DNA of 64,000 bases from Streptococcus parasanguinis (GCF_901875555.1 NZ_CABFMD010000011.1:62001-126000), one strand, 5' to 3'; positions 8,946 through 19,265 are shown, numbered from the stretch's first letter. A program made the numbers and translations. Notes: a model not told the origin generated them from the letters alone.

Positions 8946-9983
8946 ATGAAAAAGCTGGAGAACTTTTCTTGGAAAATGTGGCATATTTTTTCCTTAGTTG
9001 CCGTGACTATTCTACTGGTTGGTGGTATCTGGTCTTTCTTTTACCTAAAAGAAGCAGCTTATGTTGTTAATGAGAGAAATTATGATTATGTTGGCAGAGG
9101 ACAACGGTTGACGGATTACGTCACCATTGATGAAGAGGAGATCGGATTTCCAATTATAGCTCTTTCGTTTAAAAAAGATGATAAAGATTGGAACAGTTTG
9201 GACTATGCGGTAGGACATCAATATTTAGCTTTTCAAGATTCTAAACTATTCAGTGGCGAAGAAAAGAAAAAAGATGCAAATCAATATTTTAGAATTCGGT
9301 ATTATAAATTGGGTCAAGAAAAAGGAGAGGGTCATACCATCGATGTCTTAAAACTCGTTCAGAAAATGGGCTACGACACGATTGAAGGAAATATGCGAAG
9401 TACCATGTTTACAGATGGAAAAGATGAGTATGTAGCTTTCAATGTTACAAAATATAATCTCCTATTTGTGAATCTGAACAAGGGAGAAATAGCAAAGACA
9501 GATCCAAAAATGATTGTTAATTTTGATTACGGTGGCCTTTATCAAATCCTGCCTATACCAACTTTCGAGACAAAAAAATACAGTCAGGATAATAGTCAAA
9601 CGACTGTAGGGCTGCCTTGGATAAATTATAAATATGATGAGGATGAAAAAGTAGAAACTTCCTCAAGTTCTACGGAGAGATTAGATCGCAATGGTGTGAA
9701 GGTGAAGGATAGTAAACTCTTAACCCTACTAAAAAAATATCGTCATTTCTTGATTCTAAAGCAAAACCTCACTATGGAGGAGGAAAAAACTGTCATCAAG
9801 AGTTTGTTTCCTGATGCAGATCATTTCAGTTGGTCTATTAGTGCTCCTTATACAAAGAGTGGGCAGAAAGAAATCATTCAGAATGCTGAAGAATTTAAAA
9901 AAGTTATAAAGGAGAAAAGAGTTGAAGAAGAGTTGGAACGTGAATTTGAAAAAACATTTCAAGAAGGGCCAGACGACGATTAG
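8946..9983 (+). CDS. Unknown membrane-anchored protein, first gene of a three-gene module
   Basis: This 345-residue protein has one N-terminal transmembrane helix (about 13-36, HIFSLVAVTILLVGGIWSFF), so the rest probably lies outside the cell. The body is acidic and lysine-rich with several FxxxKYNLLF-type beta segments and a charged C-terminal helix. I chose ATG 8946 because it has GAGG upstream; the longer frame from 8787 has no RBS and runs through the perR terminator. It overlaps the next gene by 62 bases. Composition is more AT-rich than perR or gpmA. I do not recognise the family and assign no function. Confidence 0.75.
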   Translation: MKKLENFSWKMWHIFSLVAVTILLVGGIWSFFYLKEAAYVVNERNYDYVGRGQRLTDYVTIDEEEIGFPIIALSFKKDDKDWNSLDYAVGHQYLAFQDSKLFSGEEKKKDANQYFRIRYYKLGQEKGEGHTIDVLKLVQKMGYDTIEGNMRSTMFTDGKDEYVAFNVTKYNLLFVNLNKGEIAKTDPKMIVNFDYGGLYQILPIPTFETKKYSQDNSQTTVGLPWINYKYDEDEKVETSSSSTERLDRNGVKVKDSKLLTLLKKYRHFLILKQNLTMEEEKTVIKSLFPDADHFSWSISAPYTKSGQKEIIQNAEEFKKVIKEKRVEEELEREFEKTFQEGPDDD

Positions 9984-10755
9984 TGATCGGTCAAAAGCTG
10001 TTCTAGTAGTTGTCTGCTTCCTACTGTTTCTAGGATTCTATTTTTATAGAAATTTAGATGCTAACCTAAAAGGTTTCTATGATAGTAGAAATTTTCGGGG
10101 AGATATACAGATTACAGGTTTCTCTTGGACTCGGCCCAATGCCGGTCCGGATGTGAATTTTGTCTATTCTGAAATGATCGAAGGGAAAAAAGTTTCAATT
10201 CCCTTGAAAAAATCAATCAGATTTAAGCACTTGGTGATGCCTTATTTCAATAAGATCGATATGGCTGAAAACCAAGGAATAGAAAATACCTATGATGATT
10301 TTGAAAGATCCTATTTGCCCATTATTGAGAAGGGTTTTGAATTCAGTACTGAGCGACTCGAGCTTGAAGCAGAATTAGATAAAAAAATGAACGAGTATAG
10401 TGCTTTTAGCGGCTCTTTGATTGAAATAAGCTTACCCCCTTTTAAGAAACGAGATAACAATTATTTCAGTTTGATGGAGCAATATGAGAATGGCATACCT
10501 CATACTGAGTCAAAAATTCTTGGTGGATGGTATGATGTTTCGTTTAGTAGTTTTATCGAATCTGGGGATATTTATGTAAAAATTATTTCACCTGAAAATT
10601 TGAGTCGATTTAAAGAATCTGGGAATGATTTTAAATCGGTTTTGAAGCATTACTTGGCAATTAGGTCTCTACCAGATGGGTGGTATGGCCTGTTCGATGA
10701 TGGTAAACAAGTATCTGAGACTGTTGAAATTCGGAATGGAAAGGTTAGGGGGTGA
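9922..10755 (+). CDS. Unknown membrane-anchored protein, second gene of the module
   Basis: A TTG start at 9922 is supported by GGAG seven bases upstream and by a 62-base overlap with the preceding gene in another frame. The 277-residue product has a basic N-terminus, one transmembrane helix (about 25-43, AVLVVVCFLLFLGFYFY) and an extracytoplasmic domain rich in aromatic residues (GGWYDVSFSSF, LPDGWYGLFDDG). Its topology matches the first gene but I see no sequence similarity between them. The stop overlaps the RBS region of the third gene. Function unknown; the overlaps suggest the three products work together. Confidence 0.7.
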   Translation: MKKSWNVNLKKHFKKGQTTISDRSKAVLVVVCFLLFLGFYFYRNLDANLKGFYDSRNFRGDIQITGFSWTRPNAGPDVNFVYSEMIEGKKVSIPLKKSIRFKHLVMPYFNKIDMAENQGIENTYDDFERSYLPIIEKGFEFSTERLELEAELDKKMNEYSAFSGSLIEISLPPFKKRDNNYFSLMEQYENGIPHTESKILGGWYDVSFSSFIESGDIYVKIISPENLSRFKESGNDFKSVLKHYLAIRSLPDGWYGLFDDGKQVSETVEIRNGKVRG

Positions 10756-10763
10756 AAGTAGAC

Positions 10764-11288
10764 ATGGTAAAAGGAAAAATAAAATTTAATCATCATTTAA
10801 TGAGTCAGCTTGGCTTATTTACGGCCTATGTTTTGATCCTATTGATGTCACCGTTTTATATACATCCAAAAATAGGGGAAAATGATTCGTCTCAGTTTAC
10901 GATCTTCCTAGGTGACCATTCTCTCTACAATGCCAAAGAGTTCGAAGGCCTTCTTAATTCTTATTTCACCATTTCACTCGTGATTCTTTTTGTATTTCCG
11001 GCCGTTGCAATTGTATTTCGGTCTATTCTCACTAAAATAGGACTTCCTATACTGGCGCACCTTCAATCGCTCTTGCTTTTTGTTTCCTGTAGCATCATCC
11101 TGATCTACACTCTATTTTCATTAACGGTTCAAATTGACCTTCTTCAGTTGTATTGGGGATTTTACTTGTGTCAGGCTTTTTACTGGATGTTTATCCTTCG
11201 CGAGTGGTGGCATTTAAGTGGGATCGTGTATAGCCGAAATCACCCTTCAGGAGATGAAAGGGCTGAAGAGCATCCAGCAGCTGAATAG
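10764..11288 (+). CDS. Unknown polytopic membrane protein, third gene of the module
   Basis: This 174-residue protein has four hydrophobic segments: about 14-32, 70-90, 98-122 and 124-143 (LLQLYWGFYLCQAFYWMFIL). A hydrophilic C-terminal tail follows. I chose ATG 10764 because AGGGGGTG, nearly a perfect Shine-Dalgarno, lies 9 bases upstream; a GTG at 10752 is the alternative and would overlap the previous stop. With two anchored extracytoplasmic partners it could be a membrane platform, but this is inference. The family is not recognised. Confidence 0.65.
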   Translation: MVKGKIKFNHHLMSQLGLFTAYVLILLMSPFYIHPKIGENDSSQFTIFLGDHSLYNAKEFEGLLNSYFTISLVILFVFPAVAIVFRSILTKIGLPILAHLQSLLLFVSCSIILIYTLFSLTVQIDLLQLYWGFYLCQAFYWMFILREWWHLSGIVYSRNHPSGDERAEEHPAAE

Positions 11289-11375
11289 CCTGTCTCAAAA
11301 AAAATAAACCTTCCTCTTTTTGTGACAAATTGCACTTTTCCAACGTCGGGACTAGCTTTTTCATGTGAAATCTAG

Positions 11376-11381
11376 TAAAAT
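11376..11381 (+). promoter_or_regulatory. Probable -10 of gpmA
   Basis: TAAAAT lies 50 bases before gpmA in the AT-rich gap that separates it from the membrane-protein module. The -35 is not clear. Confidence 0.35.
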
Positions 11382-11430
11382 AGAATAGAAAAACGGGGAC
11401 AACCTCGAAGAATAAAAGGAGATCCATCAA

Positions 11431-12123
11431 ATGGTAAAATTGGTTTTTGCTCGCCACGGTGAGTCTGAATGGAACAAAGCTAACCTTTTCACTGGTTGGG
11501 CTGATGTTGATTTGTCTGAAAAAGGTACACAACAAGCGATCGACGCTGGTAAATTGATCAAAGAAGCTGGTATCGAATTTGACCAAGCATACACTTCAGT
11601 ATTGAAACGTGCGATCAAAACAACAAACCTTGCGCTTGAAGCATCTGACCAACTTTGGGTTCCAGTTGAAAAATCATGGCGTTTGAACGAACGTCACTAC
11701 GGTGGTTTGACTGGTAAAAACAAAGCAGAAGCTGCTGAACAATTTGGTGATGAACAAGTTCACATCTGGCGTCGTTCATACGATGTATTGCCTCCTGCTA
11801 TGGCACATGATGACGAACATTCAGCACACACAGACCGTCGTTACGCTTCACTTGATGACTCAGTCATTCCAGATGCTGAAAACTTGAAAGTTACCTTGGA
11901 ACGCGCTCTTCCATTCTGGGAAGATAAAATCGCTCCAGCTCTTAAAGACGGTAAAAACGTATTCGTAGGAGCACACGGTAACTCAATCCGTGCCCTTGTA
12001 AAACATATCAAAGGCTTGTCAGACGATGAAATCATGGGTGTAGAAATCCCTAACTTCCCACCATTGGTATTCGAATTTGACGAAAAATTGAACGTTGTGA
12101 AAGAATACTATCTTGGAAAGTAA
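11431..12123 (+). CDS. gpmA: 2,3-bisphosphoglycerate-dependent phosphoglycerate mutase
   Basis: This glycolytic enzyme interconverts 3- and 2-phosphoglycerate through a phosphohistidine. The 230-residue product has the catalytic motif [10 protein letters not shown] (H8-like), [14 protein letters not shown], and the second catalytic histidine in [20 protein letters not shown] precedes the start. Codon use is strongly biased to optimal codons, as for other glycolytic genes. It is a single-gene unit with a terminator downstream. Confidence 0.97.
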   Translation: MVKLVFARHGESEWNKANLFTGWADVDLSEKGTQQAIDAGKLIKEAGIEFDQAYTSVLKRAIKTTNLALEASDQLWVPVEKSWRLNERHYGGLTGKNKAEAAEQFGDEQVHIWRRSYDVLPPAMAHDDEHSAHTDRRYASLDDSVIPDAENLKVTLERALPFWEDKIAPALKDGKNVFVGAHGNSIRALVKHIKGLSDDEIMGVEIPNFPPLVFEFDEKLNVVKEYYLGK

Positions 12124-12199
12124 GTTCAAAGTGAGTCTATAGACTTAAGATTAAGTGTTTTATTGTCAACTACAGTGGTTGATGATAAGCTGATATTGA

Positions 12200-12227
12200 G
12201 AGAGGACCAGTTTGGTTCTCTCTTTTT
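12200..12227 (+). terminator. Terminator of gpmA
   Basis: GAGAGGACC pairs with GGTTCTCTC (one G-T) around AGTTT, followed by five T residues. Confidence 0.8.
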
Positions 12228-12282
12228 AATTTAAGAGTTGTTTTCCTGTAAAATAGGAATATGACTGAACTAGGAGACTGTA

Positions 12283-13491
12283 ATGAAGTTTTTACATACG
12301 TCAGATTGGCATGTGGGTCGAACCCTCAATGGCTGGTCTTTATTAGAAGAGCAGGAGTGGGCTTTTCAACAAATTGTGGATTTGGCTATTAGCGAAAAAG
12401 TGGATGGAGTCATCATTGCTGGGGACCTCTATGACCGTGCGGTGCCCCCTGTGGATGCGATTAAACTTTTTAATAAAACCTTGGCCCGCTTGGTCTTGGA
12501 AGAACAGATTCCAGTCTATGCTATCAGTGGTAATCACGACGGGGCTGAACGTTTGCATTTTGGGCGTGACTTCTTTCAACCTCAGGGCCTTCATTTAAGC
12601 ACTCGTTTGGAGGAGGCTTTTGAGCCACTTGAGTTGGGGGATTGCCAGATTTTCCTGCTTCCCTTCATCGACCCTATTGATGCCCGTATTTACTATAAGG
12701 ACGACAAGGATAAGGAAATTCAGAGGATTGGTGATGCCTTGACCTACATTATAAAGGATATGGAAAAAGCTTTTGATCCTAAAAAAGCCCATATTTTGGT
12801 GACGCATTTCGCGGTTTCTAAGAAGGATGATAGGGATGGTCAAAATCTACGGGAATTGATGTTGTCTGAAACTAGCAATACGGTAGGTGGTCTTACCAAT
12901 GTGACCAGTGACCTTTTCAAAGCTTTCGATTATGTGGCCTTAGGGCATATCCATACGCGCTTTGCCAGTCCTACCAAGCGCGTGCAATATTCAGGCAGTC
13001 CAATCGCCTTTAATGTCAAGGAAGCCAAGCGTAAGGAAGAAAAGGGTGTCTACATTCTGGATTTGGATGCGTCTGGTGATTTGTCTCAGACCTTCCATCC
13101 TCTAGAGGTCAGACGGCCGATTGTGGTCTTACAAAAGCCTTTTGAAACCTTGATGTCACCTGAATTTTATAAGGAGCAACCTTGTCAAAAAGCCTGGTTT
13201 GCCTTTGATATTCAACTGTCCAGTCGTAAGGAATTAGAGGGCATCAATGTGCGTGCCCGTCTGGAAGAAATTTATGGGACAGACATTGTAGAAATTACTT
13301 TCAGTCGTCTAGGTGATGTTAGGGAAGAAAACTTGACTGTTAATCATCACTTAAAAGATTTGGAAATGCAGTCACCTCAGGAAATCGTATTTGATTTTTA
13401 CCAGACAGTGACTGGGGGCGATGTCTTGTCTGAGAGACAGACTGCCCTTGTGGAAAGTATTTTTGAGGAGATTGAGAGGAGTCGACAATGA
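12283..13491 (+). CDS. sbcD: Exonuclease SbcCD, subunit D
   Basis: SbcD is the Mre11-like nuclease of the SbcCD complex, which cuts hairpins and protein-blocked DNA ends. The 402-residue product has the phosphoesterase motifs TSDWHVGRTLNG, AGDLYDRAVPP, ISGNHDGAERLHFG, VTHFAV and ALGHIHTR, which bind two manganese ions. Its stop overlaps the sbcC start by 4 bases. AGGAG lies upstream of the ATG. Confidence 0.96.
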   Translation: MKFLHTSDWHVGRTLNGWSLLEEQEWAFQQIVDLAISEKVDGVIIAGDLYDRAVPPVDAIKLFNKTLARLVLEEQIPVYAISGNHDGAERLHFGRDFFQPQGLHLSTRLEEAFEPLELGDCQIFLLPFIDPIDARIYYKDDKDKEIQRIGDALTYIIKDMEKAFDPKKAHILVTHFAVSKKDDRDGQNLRELMLSETSNTVGGLTNVTSDLFKAFDYVALGHIHTRFASPTKRVQYSGSPIAFNVKEAKRKEEKGVYILDLDASGDLSQTFHPLEVRRPIVVLQKPFETLMSPEFYKEQPCQKAWFAFDIQLSSRKELEGINVRARLEEIYGTDIVEITFSRLGDVREENLTVNHHLKDLEMQSPQEIVFDFYQTVTGGDVLSERQTALVESIFEEIERSRQ

Positions 13492-16400
13492 GACCAGTTC
13501 AGTTAGAATTGACCAATTTTGGACCTTATCGTAAGGAAGTCATCAATTTCACTCAGTTTGACCATGCTCCCCTCTTTTTGATTGGTGGGGACACGGGGGC
13601 TGGTAAGAGTACCCTCTTTGATGCCATGACAGTAGCTTTGTTTGCTACGACCAGTGGTGATCGTAATGTCGAAGAGATGCGGTCAACCTTTGCTGGTTCA
13701 GAGGATGATTTGACCAAGGTGACTTTCTATTTCCAACAAGGCAACCATCTTTATCGCATCGAGCGTATTCTCCAGCAAGAGAAGACCAAGCGAGGCGGTG
13801 GTACGACCATGCAAAAAGCGACGGCTTCTCTAGTCATTGTGGATAAGATTGGAGGTCAAGAAATTGAAAAACTTGGGGATAAAATCAAGGAAGTTGGTGA
13901 ACAGATTGAGCAGATTTTAGGACTCAATGCCGAGCAGTTCAAACAGATTATCCTCCTACCTCAAAATGATTTTAGTCGTTTCTTGAAAGAAGATTCCAAG
14001 ACTAAGACTCAAATTTTAAAGAAAATCTTTGGAACGGGTATTTTTGACCGTTTTCAAAAGAGCTTGGAAGACCGTCTTCGTCAGAGCAATAAGGATATGG
14101 ATAAGCGCCAGGCTCAGCTAGATGGTCATTTTGCCAGTCAGATTTGGTCTGGGGAAGAATTGGCCGTCTTGGCCCAAACGCCAGTCTCTGAAAAATTGGC
14201 ACGTCTTGAAGAGTTTCTGTCTCAACGTCAAGAAAATCTTGAAGAGCAGAAAAGCATCTTGAAGGATGCCCATGAGGATTTGGCCAAACTGCATAAGAGC
14301 TTGCAAACTGCGCAAGATGTGGCAAAGATATTCCAAGAATTGGAGCAAGCTAAGGAGCGTTACCGTCAGGAAATCGAAGAGGGGGCTCAGGAACAGGCAG
14401 AGGCAAAAGCGCATCTGGAAGAATTACAGTTCGCTCAAGGTCTACAGGGAACCATTCAGACCTTGAAGCAATATCAGAAACAGTTGAATCAATTAGAGCA
14501 GGATTTTGAAATTGCTCAAGAAGCATTAAGTGAAAAGCAGCAGGCGTTTGAGGACGTTAAGTCTAAAAAAGAGAAACTTGCTGCTCAATTTGAGGACGTT
14601 AAGTCTAAAAAAGAGAAACTGGGAGCGTGGAAAGAGGATATTATCTATGCCCATAGTCTTGCCCAAGAACAGGAGAAAATCAAACGTTCAAGTATTAACT
14701 ACAAGCAGTTGGAAGAAACCTATCAGCAGGCTAGGAAAGAGATTGAGATGCTTAACAAGTCCTTGTCAGACTTGGAGGCTAATCGTCTTAGTTTAGAGAG
14801 TTTGCATGAGGCCGAAAAACTCCTCCAGATTGTGGACTACAGTGTGGAGAATCAACTGGCTCAGGACCTGAAAGAAATAGAGGACTTGAATCAGGAGTTG
14901 ACGGAGACTGAAAAACGTCACCAAGCCCGGTCTTTGGAGATTACCAAAGCCCAAGAAAGCCTCAGAAAACTGGAAGAGGAGTTAAGAACGACTTTGGCTT
15001 CCCGCCGTCAACTCATGATTGCCCAACTGCAAGCAGAGTTAGAGGAGGGGCAGCCTTGTGTGGTTTGTGGTGCTCTGGAACACCCTAATGTTGGTGGAGC
15101 ACAGGCTGATGAAGTGGCCTTGAAAAATCTCATGAATCAGGTGGAGGAGCTTCAAACTCAAAAAGAAAAGCAAGCCGCTACTTTGTCAAATCGTCAGGCT
15201 ACCTTGAGCGAGGTCGAATCTAAACGTCAGGATTTGCTTGACCAAGTGGCAAAAGCTAAGCTAGCATTGGAACAGCATTACCAAGAACTGAAGGGGAAAG
15301 TTGCAGGACAGTTTGATTTTGATTTTTCAGAAGACTATGAAACTGACCGTGGGCAAGCCCTACTCCTGAAGGTTAAGAAGTATTATCAAGAGTTACAAAA
15401 ACGTTATGATAAGGAAGAGACAGATTATGTCCGATATCAAGAAAAGATAGGTAAAGCTCAAGAAAAAGCGACAGATTTGGCTAAAACCTATCAAAAGGCC
15501 AAGGTAGTGCTTGACCAAGCTAAAGAGCGCCTAGAGGACTTGCAGGAAGCTCACCCAGAGCTTGAGTCTGTTGAGGTATATCAAGAACGGATTTCCCTTG
15601 CTCATCAGGAGCTAGACATCTATGAGAAACAGGTTAAGGAAAATGGTGAAGCCTACAACCAACTTCATGCTGACATTCAAGGCATCAAGGGGCGGCTTGA
15701 GAGTATAACTAAGCCTAAAGATAAGGCAGAACAAGACGTTAAGCAATTATCTGCTGAATTAGAGCGAAGTCTCAAGGCCGAAGGGGCCCTCACCAATGAC
15801 TTAGAGCAGGTCGAACTCTGGCTTGATGAAGTAGATAATCAAGATATTCCTAAGCTTCAGGCTCAATTAACGACCTATGCAACGCTCAAACAAGAATTAC
15901 AGACCCAGATTTGTAGGGGGCAAGAACTTCTCCAAAATCAAGAACAACCAGATCTCGATAGTCTAGCGCAAGCAGTAGAGACTTGTCAGGAAAGCTATAA
16001 TCAGCAGCATGCTCAGGTTTTGGTAATAGAGAAGGGGCTTGAGGATGCGACGACTACTTACCAAGCGGCTAAGACCCTTCAAGACAGCAACCAGGAGGCC
16101 TTTAAGGCTCATCAAGAGCTCAGTGATTTGGTCAAGGTGGTTAAGGGAGAAAATACAGCTCTAACTGGGCGACTCAATCTTGAAGTCTATGTTATCCGTC
16201 AGTATTTCCAACAAATCTTGGATTATGCCAATGCCAACTACATCGGTCTCTTAACGGATAATCGCTATTCCTTTGTCTTGAGTGAAGAAGGACGTAAAGC
16301 GAGTGATCACTTTGGTTTAGACATCAACGTCTATGACCAGTTGACAGGTAACGAGCGTTCCGTCAAATCCTTGTCTGGTGGTGAAACCTTTATCGCCGCA

Positions 16401-16667
16401 CTGGCTATTGCCCTATCCCTTTCAGAGGTGGTGCAAAATACCAGCAAGGGTGCTGTTGTCGAAGCTCTCTTCATCGACGAAGGCTTTGGCTCACTGGATA
16501 AGGAAGCCCTGACCAAGGCCATCGCTGTTCTGGAACAAATCGGTGAAAACCGAATGGTCGGTGTCATCAGCCACGTGGATGACATGAAAGAAGGCATCGC
16601 CCAACAACTCGCTATCATCAAGTCGCATGATGGCAGTAGCCAAATTAAGGTTATAAAGAAAAATTAG
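13488..16667 (+). CDS. sbcC: Exonuclease SbcCD, subunit C (Rad50-like ATPase)
   Basis: This 1059-residue Rad50-type ATPase drives SbcD. It has Walker A GGDTGAGKST near residue 33 and a Q-loop region LLPQNDFSRFL. Two long coiled-coil arms flank a zinc hook C524-V-V-C527 (PCVVCGALEHP). The signature KSLSGGETFIAALA and Walker B ALFIDEGFGSLD are near the C-terminus. A tandem 42-bp duplication in the first arm repeats FEDVKSKKEKL. The gene overlaps sbcD by 4 bases. Confidence 0.96.
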   Translation: MRPVQLELTNFGPYRKEVINFTQFDHAPLFLIGGDTGAGKSTLFDAMTVALFATTSGDRNVEEMRSTFAGSEDDLTKVTFYFQQGNHLYRIERILQQEKTKRGGGTTMQKATASLVIVDKIGGQEIEKLGDKIKEVGEQIEQILGLNAEQFKQIILLPQNDFSRFLKEDSKTKTQILKKIFGTGIFDRFQKSLEDRLRQSNKDMDKRQAQLDGHFASQIWSGEELAVLAQTPVSEKLARLEEFLSQRQENLEEQKSILKDAHEDLAKLHKSLQTAQDVAKIFQELEQAKERYRQEIEEGAQEQAEAKAHLEELQFAQGLQGTIQTLKQYQKQLNQLEQDFEIAQEALSEKQQAFEDVKSKKEKLAAQFEDVKSKKEKLGAWKEDIIYAHSLAQEQEKIKRSSINYKQLEETYQQARKEIEMLNKSLSDLEANRLSLESLHEAEKLLQIVDYSVENQLAQDLKEIEDLNQELTETEKRHQARSLEITKAQESLRKLEEELRTTLASRRQLMIAQLQAELEEGQPCVVCGALEHPNVGGAQADEVALKNLMNQVEELQTQKEKQAATLSNRQATLSEVESKRQDLLDQVAKAKLALEQHYQELKGKVAGQFDFDFSEDYETDRGQALLLKVKKYYQELQKRYDKEETDYVRYQEKIGKAQEKATDLAKTYQKAKVVLDQAKERLEDLQEAHPELESVEVYQERISLAHQELDIYEKQVKENGEAYNQLHADIQGIKGRLESITKPKDKAEQDVKQLSAELERSLKAEGALTNDLEQVELWLDEVDNQDIPKLQAQLTTYATLKQELQTQICRGQELLQNQEQPDLDSLAQAVETCQESYNQQHAQVLVIEKGLEDATTTYQAAKTLQDSNQEAFKAHQELSDLVKVVKGENTALTGRLNLEVYVIRQYFQQILDYANANYIGLLTDNRYSFVLSEEGRKASDHFGLDINVYDQLTGNERSVKSLSGGETFIAALAIALSLSEVVQNTSKGAVVEALFIDEGFGSLDKEALTKAIAVLEQIGENRMVGVISHVDDMKEGIAQQLAIIKSHDGSSQIKVIKKN
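14547..14620 (+). repeat. 42-bp tandem duplication inside sbcC
   Basis: A 32-base stretch starting TTTGAGGACGTTAAG is repeated exactly at 14547-14578 and 14589-14620, a period of 42 bases or 14 codons. It duplicates FEDVKSKKEKL(A/G)A in the coiled-coil arm and keeps the frame. Fourteen residues equal two heptads, so the coiled-coil register is preserved. Confidence 0.95.
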
Positions 16668-16807
16668 AATCAATTGTATAAAGTTTAATTATGAGTTGGT
16701 AATATACAAGTATATTGGCTAATTTTAGTGATGAACTGAGTTAGAAGTTTGATCGATTAAATATTGTTCATGCCCTATTATTATTAATGATATGCAAAAT
16801 GTTAATG

Positions 16808-16837
16808 TAAAAAAGCTGACTTCGGTCAGCTTTTTTG
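16808..16837 (+). terminator. Terminator of sbcDC
   Basis: AAAAGCTGAC and GTCAGCTTTT form a 10-bp stem with a TTCG loop and a T tail. The 140-base stretch between sbcC and this hairpin is AT-rich with nothing recognisable. Confidence 0.85.
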
Positions 16838-16890
16838 TTTATCTTGTCTAGTCCCCTAGCTGGTTTTGGGTTTTCAGGGTCTTCTAAAAA

Positions 16891-16899
16891 TGTTATAAT
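16891..16899 (+). promoter_or_regulatory. Extended -10 promoter of metG
   Basis: TGTTATAAT (TGnTATAAT) lies 47 bases before the metG start. Confidence 0.65.
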
Positions 16900-16946
16900 A
16901 GAGTGTTACTAAATTGGGTTCCATTAGCCCTGAAAGGAAAAGAAAC

Positions 16947-18938
16947 ATGACAAAATCATTCTACATCACAACCCCTATCTATTACCCATCTGGTAAATTG
17001 CATATTGGTTCAGCTTATACTACGATCGCCTGTGACGTCTTGGCGCGTTACAAACGCATGATGAACTACGATGTGTTCTACCTGACTGGTCTTGATGAGC
17101 ACGGGCAAAAGATCCAGCAAAAAGCAGAAGAAGCTGGGATCACGCCGCAAGCTTATGTAGATGGGATGGCAGTTGGAGTAAAAGAACTCTGGCAATTACT
17201 CGATATCTCATACGATAAATTCATCCGTACGACAGACGACTACCATGAAAAAGTGGTGGCCCAGATCTTTGAACGCTTGCTGGCTCAAGACGACATCTAC
17301 CTTGGTGAATACTCTGGTTGGTATTCAGTCTCTGATGAAGAGTTCTTTACGGAAAGCCAATTGGCTGAGGTCTACCGTGATGAGAATGGCAAGGTCGTCG
17401 GTGGGGTAGCCCCATCAGGCCACGAAGTAGAATGGGTTTCTGAAGAATCTTATTTCCTTCGTCTCAGCAAATACCAAGACCGTTTGGTTGAATTTTTCAA
17501 ATCCCAACCTGATTTCATCACGCCAGATGGCCGTCTCAATGAAATGTTGAAAAACTTTATCGAACCCGGTTTGGAAGATTTAGCGGTATCTCGGACTACC
17601 TTTACCTGGGGAGTCCCAGTTCCATCCAATCCTAGACACGTTGTCTACGTTTGGTTTGATGCCCTTCTTAACTATGTGACAGCTCTTGGTTATGGCCAAG
17701 AAGATCATAAAAACTTTGACAAATTCTGGAACGGAACCGTCTTCCACATGGTCGGAAAAGACATCCTTCGTTTCCACTCCATCTACTGGCCAATCCTTCT
17801 CATGATGCTCGATATCAAATTGCCAGAACGTTTGATTGGCCATGGTTGGTTTGTCATGAAAGACGGCAAGATGTCGAAGTCTAAAGGAAATGTCATCTAC
17901 CCAGAAATGTTGGTGGAACGCTTTGGCTTGGATCCGCTTCGTTACTACCTCATGCGCAGTTTGCCAGTTGGTTCAGATGGTACTTTTACACCAGAAGACT
18001 ACGTGGCCCGTATCAACTATGAATTAGCCAATGACCTTGGAAACCTCCTCAACCGGACGGTAGCCATGATTAACAAGTACTTTGGTGGTCAAGTTCCAGC
18101 TTATGTCGAAAACGTGACTGCATTTGATGCAGATTTGGCTAAGGTGGTTGAAGAAAACATCGCTGAATACCACAAGCAAATGAACGCGGTTGATTACCCA
18201 CGCGCTTTGGAAGCTGTATGGAATATTATCTCTCGTACCAACAAGTACATCGATGAGACAGCTCCATGGGTCCTTGCTAAAGAAGATGGTGATAAGGAAC
18301 AATTGGCAGCGGTCATGGCTCACTTGGCAGCAAGCCTTCGTGTCGTAGCTCACCTCATCCAACCATTCATGATGAACACGTCAAACGCCATCATGGAACA
18401 ACTTGGCTTGGGCTTGAACTTCGATCTTGAAAACTTGACTCTAGCAGGTTTCCCTGAAAATATTACAGTGGTGGCCAAAGGAACTCCTATCTTCCCACGT
18501 CTGGATATGGATGAAGAAATTGCCTACATCCAATCGCAAATGACTGCTGGTAAACCACAAGAAAAAGAATGGATTCCAGAAGAAGTGGAACTCAAGTCTG
18601 AAAAAGACGAGATCAAATTTGAAGACTTTGATAAGGTTGAAATCCGTGTGGCAGAGGTCAAAGAAGTGGAACGCGTCGAAGGCTCAGACAAATTGCTTCG
18701 CTTCCGCCTAGATGCAGGAGATGGCGAAGACCGTCAAATCCTTTCTGGTATCGCGAAATTCTATCCAAATGAACAAGAATTGGTCGGCAAGAAACTCCAA
18801 ATCGTGGCCAACCTCAAACCACGTAAGATGATGAAGAAATATGTCAGCCAAGGTATGATTCTTTCCGCAGAATACGGAGATCAATTAACAGTCTTAACGG
18901 TTGATCCATCTGTACCAAATGGAAGCATCATTGGGTAA
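16947..18938 (+). CDS. metG: Methionyl-tRNA synthetase
   Basis: This enzyme charges tRNA-Met. The 663-residue product has the class I motifs HIGS (KLHIGSAY) near residue 19 and KMSKS ([10 protein letters not shown]) near 305, an anticodon-binding helical region, and a C-terminal tRNA-binding OB domain (about 560-663, [15 protein letters not shown]). The connective insert lacks the CxxC zinc knuckles of the zinc-dependent form, as in many Firmicutes. I chose ATG 16947 with AAAGGA upstream; an in-frame upstream extension has no RBS. Confidence 0.97.
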   Translation: MTKSFYITTPIYYPSGKLHIGSAYTTIACDVLARYKRMMNYDVFYLTGLDEHGQKIQQKAEEAGITPQAYVDGMAVGVKELWQLLDISYDKFIRTTDDYHEKVVAQIFERLLAQDDIYLGEYSGWYSVSDEEFFTESQLAEVYRDENGKVVGGVAPSGHEVEWVSEESYFLRLSKYQDRLVEFFKSQPDFITPDGRLNEMLKNFIEPGLEDLAVSRTTFTWGVPVPSNPRHVVYVWFDALLNYVTALGYGQEDHKNFDKFWNGTVFHMVGKDILRFHSIYWPILLMMLDIKLPERLIGHGWFVMKDGKMSKSKGNVIYPEMLVERFGLDPLRYYLMRSLPVGSDGTFTPEDYVARINYELANDLGNLLNRTVAMINKYFGGQVPAYVENVTAFDADLAKVVEENIAEYHKQMNAVDYPRALEAVWNIISRTNKYIDETAPWVLAKEDGDKEQLAAVMAHLAASLRVVAHLIQPFMMNTSNAIMEQLGLGLNFDLENLTLAGFPENITVVAKGTPIFPRLDMDEEIAYIQSQMTAGKPQEKEWIPEEVELKSEKDEIKFEDFDKVEIRVAEVKEVERVEGSDKLLRFRLDAGDGEDRQILSGIAKFYPNEQELVGKKLQIVANLKPRKMMKKYVSQGMILSAEYGDQLTVLTVDPSVPNGSIIG

Positions 18939-18965
18939 ACGATAGACAAAGAAAAAGTCATCTAA

Positions 18966-19076
18966 AAAACTTTCCTTAGGTGAGTACGGACGTCAGCGAA
19001 CTTCGAAGAAGTTCCAAAACTCCCGAGTGCTAGAAACACAATTGTTTCTAGCACTTTTCTCACGGCGGAAAGTTTC
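18966..19076 (-). repeat. GAAACTTTCC element, copy 1 (minus orientation)
   Basis: Ends AACTTTCCTTAGGTGAG (from 18968) and CTCACGGCGGAAAGTT (to 19074) are inverted repeats. Inside are GAACTTCGAAGAAGTTC and a hairpin GTGCTAGAAAC / GTTTCTAGCAC (19027-19054). The flanks TCATCTA and TAGATGA also pair. Related copies are at 19266-19404, 50782-51140 and 59055-59190. It sits between the metG stop and the terminator at 19168. Confidence 0.8.
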
Positions 19077-19167
19077 AGTAGATGATTGAATAATTCTAAA
19101 GAATGAATTTTTTTATTTTTATAGAATTTATTTGATGTGTAAGGAAGTACAGATTGTCTACACTCTC

Positions 19168-19193
19168 AAGCACTCCCGCGGGAGTGCTTTTCT
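19168..19193 (+). terminator. Probable metG terminator
   Basis: AAGCACTCCC pairs with GGGAGTGCTT around CG, followed by TTCTT. The repeat element between metG and this hairpin may have been inserted there. The rest of 19077-19265 shows nothing recognisable. Confidence 0.7.
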
Positions 19194-19265
19194 TGTATCA
19201 ATATAGTTCCCATCATTGGGTTTTACAAAGATGATAGATGAGTTCTATTCGTAATAAATGTTAAT

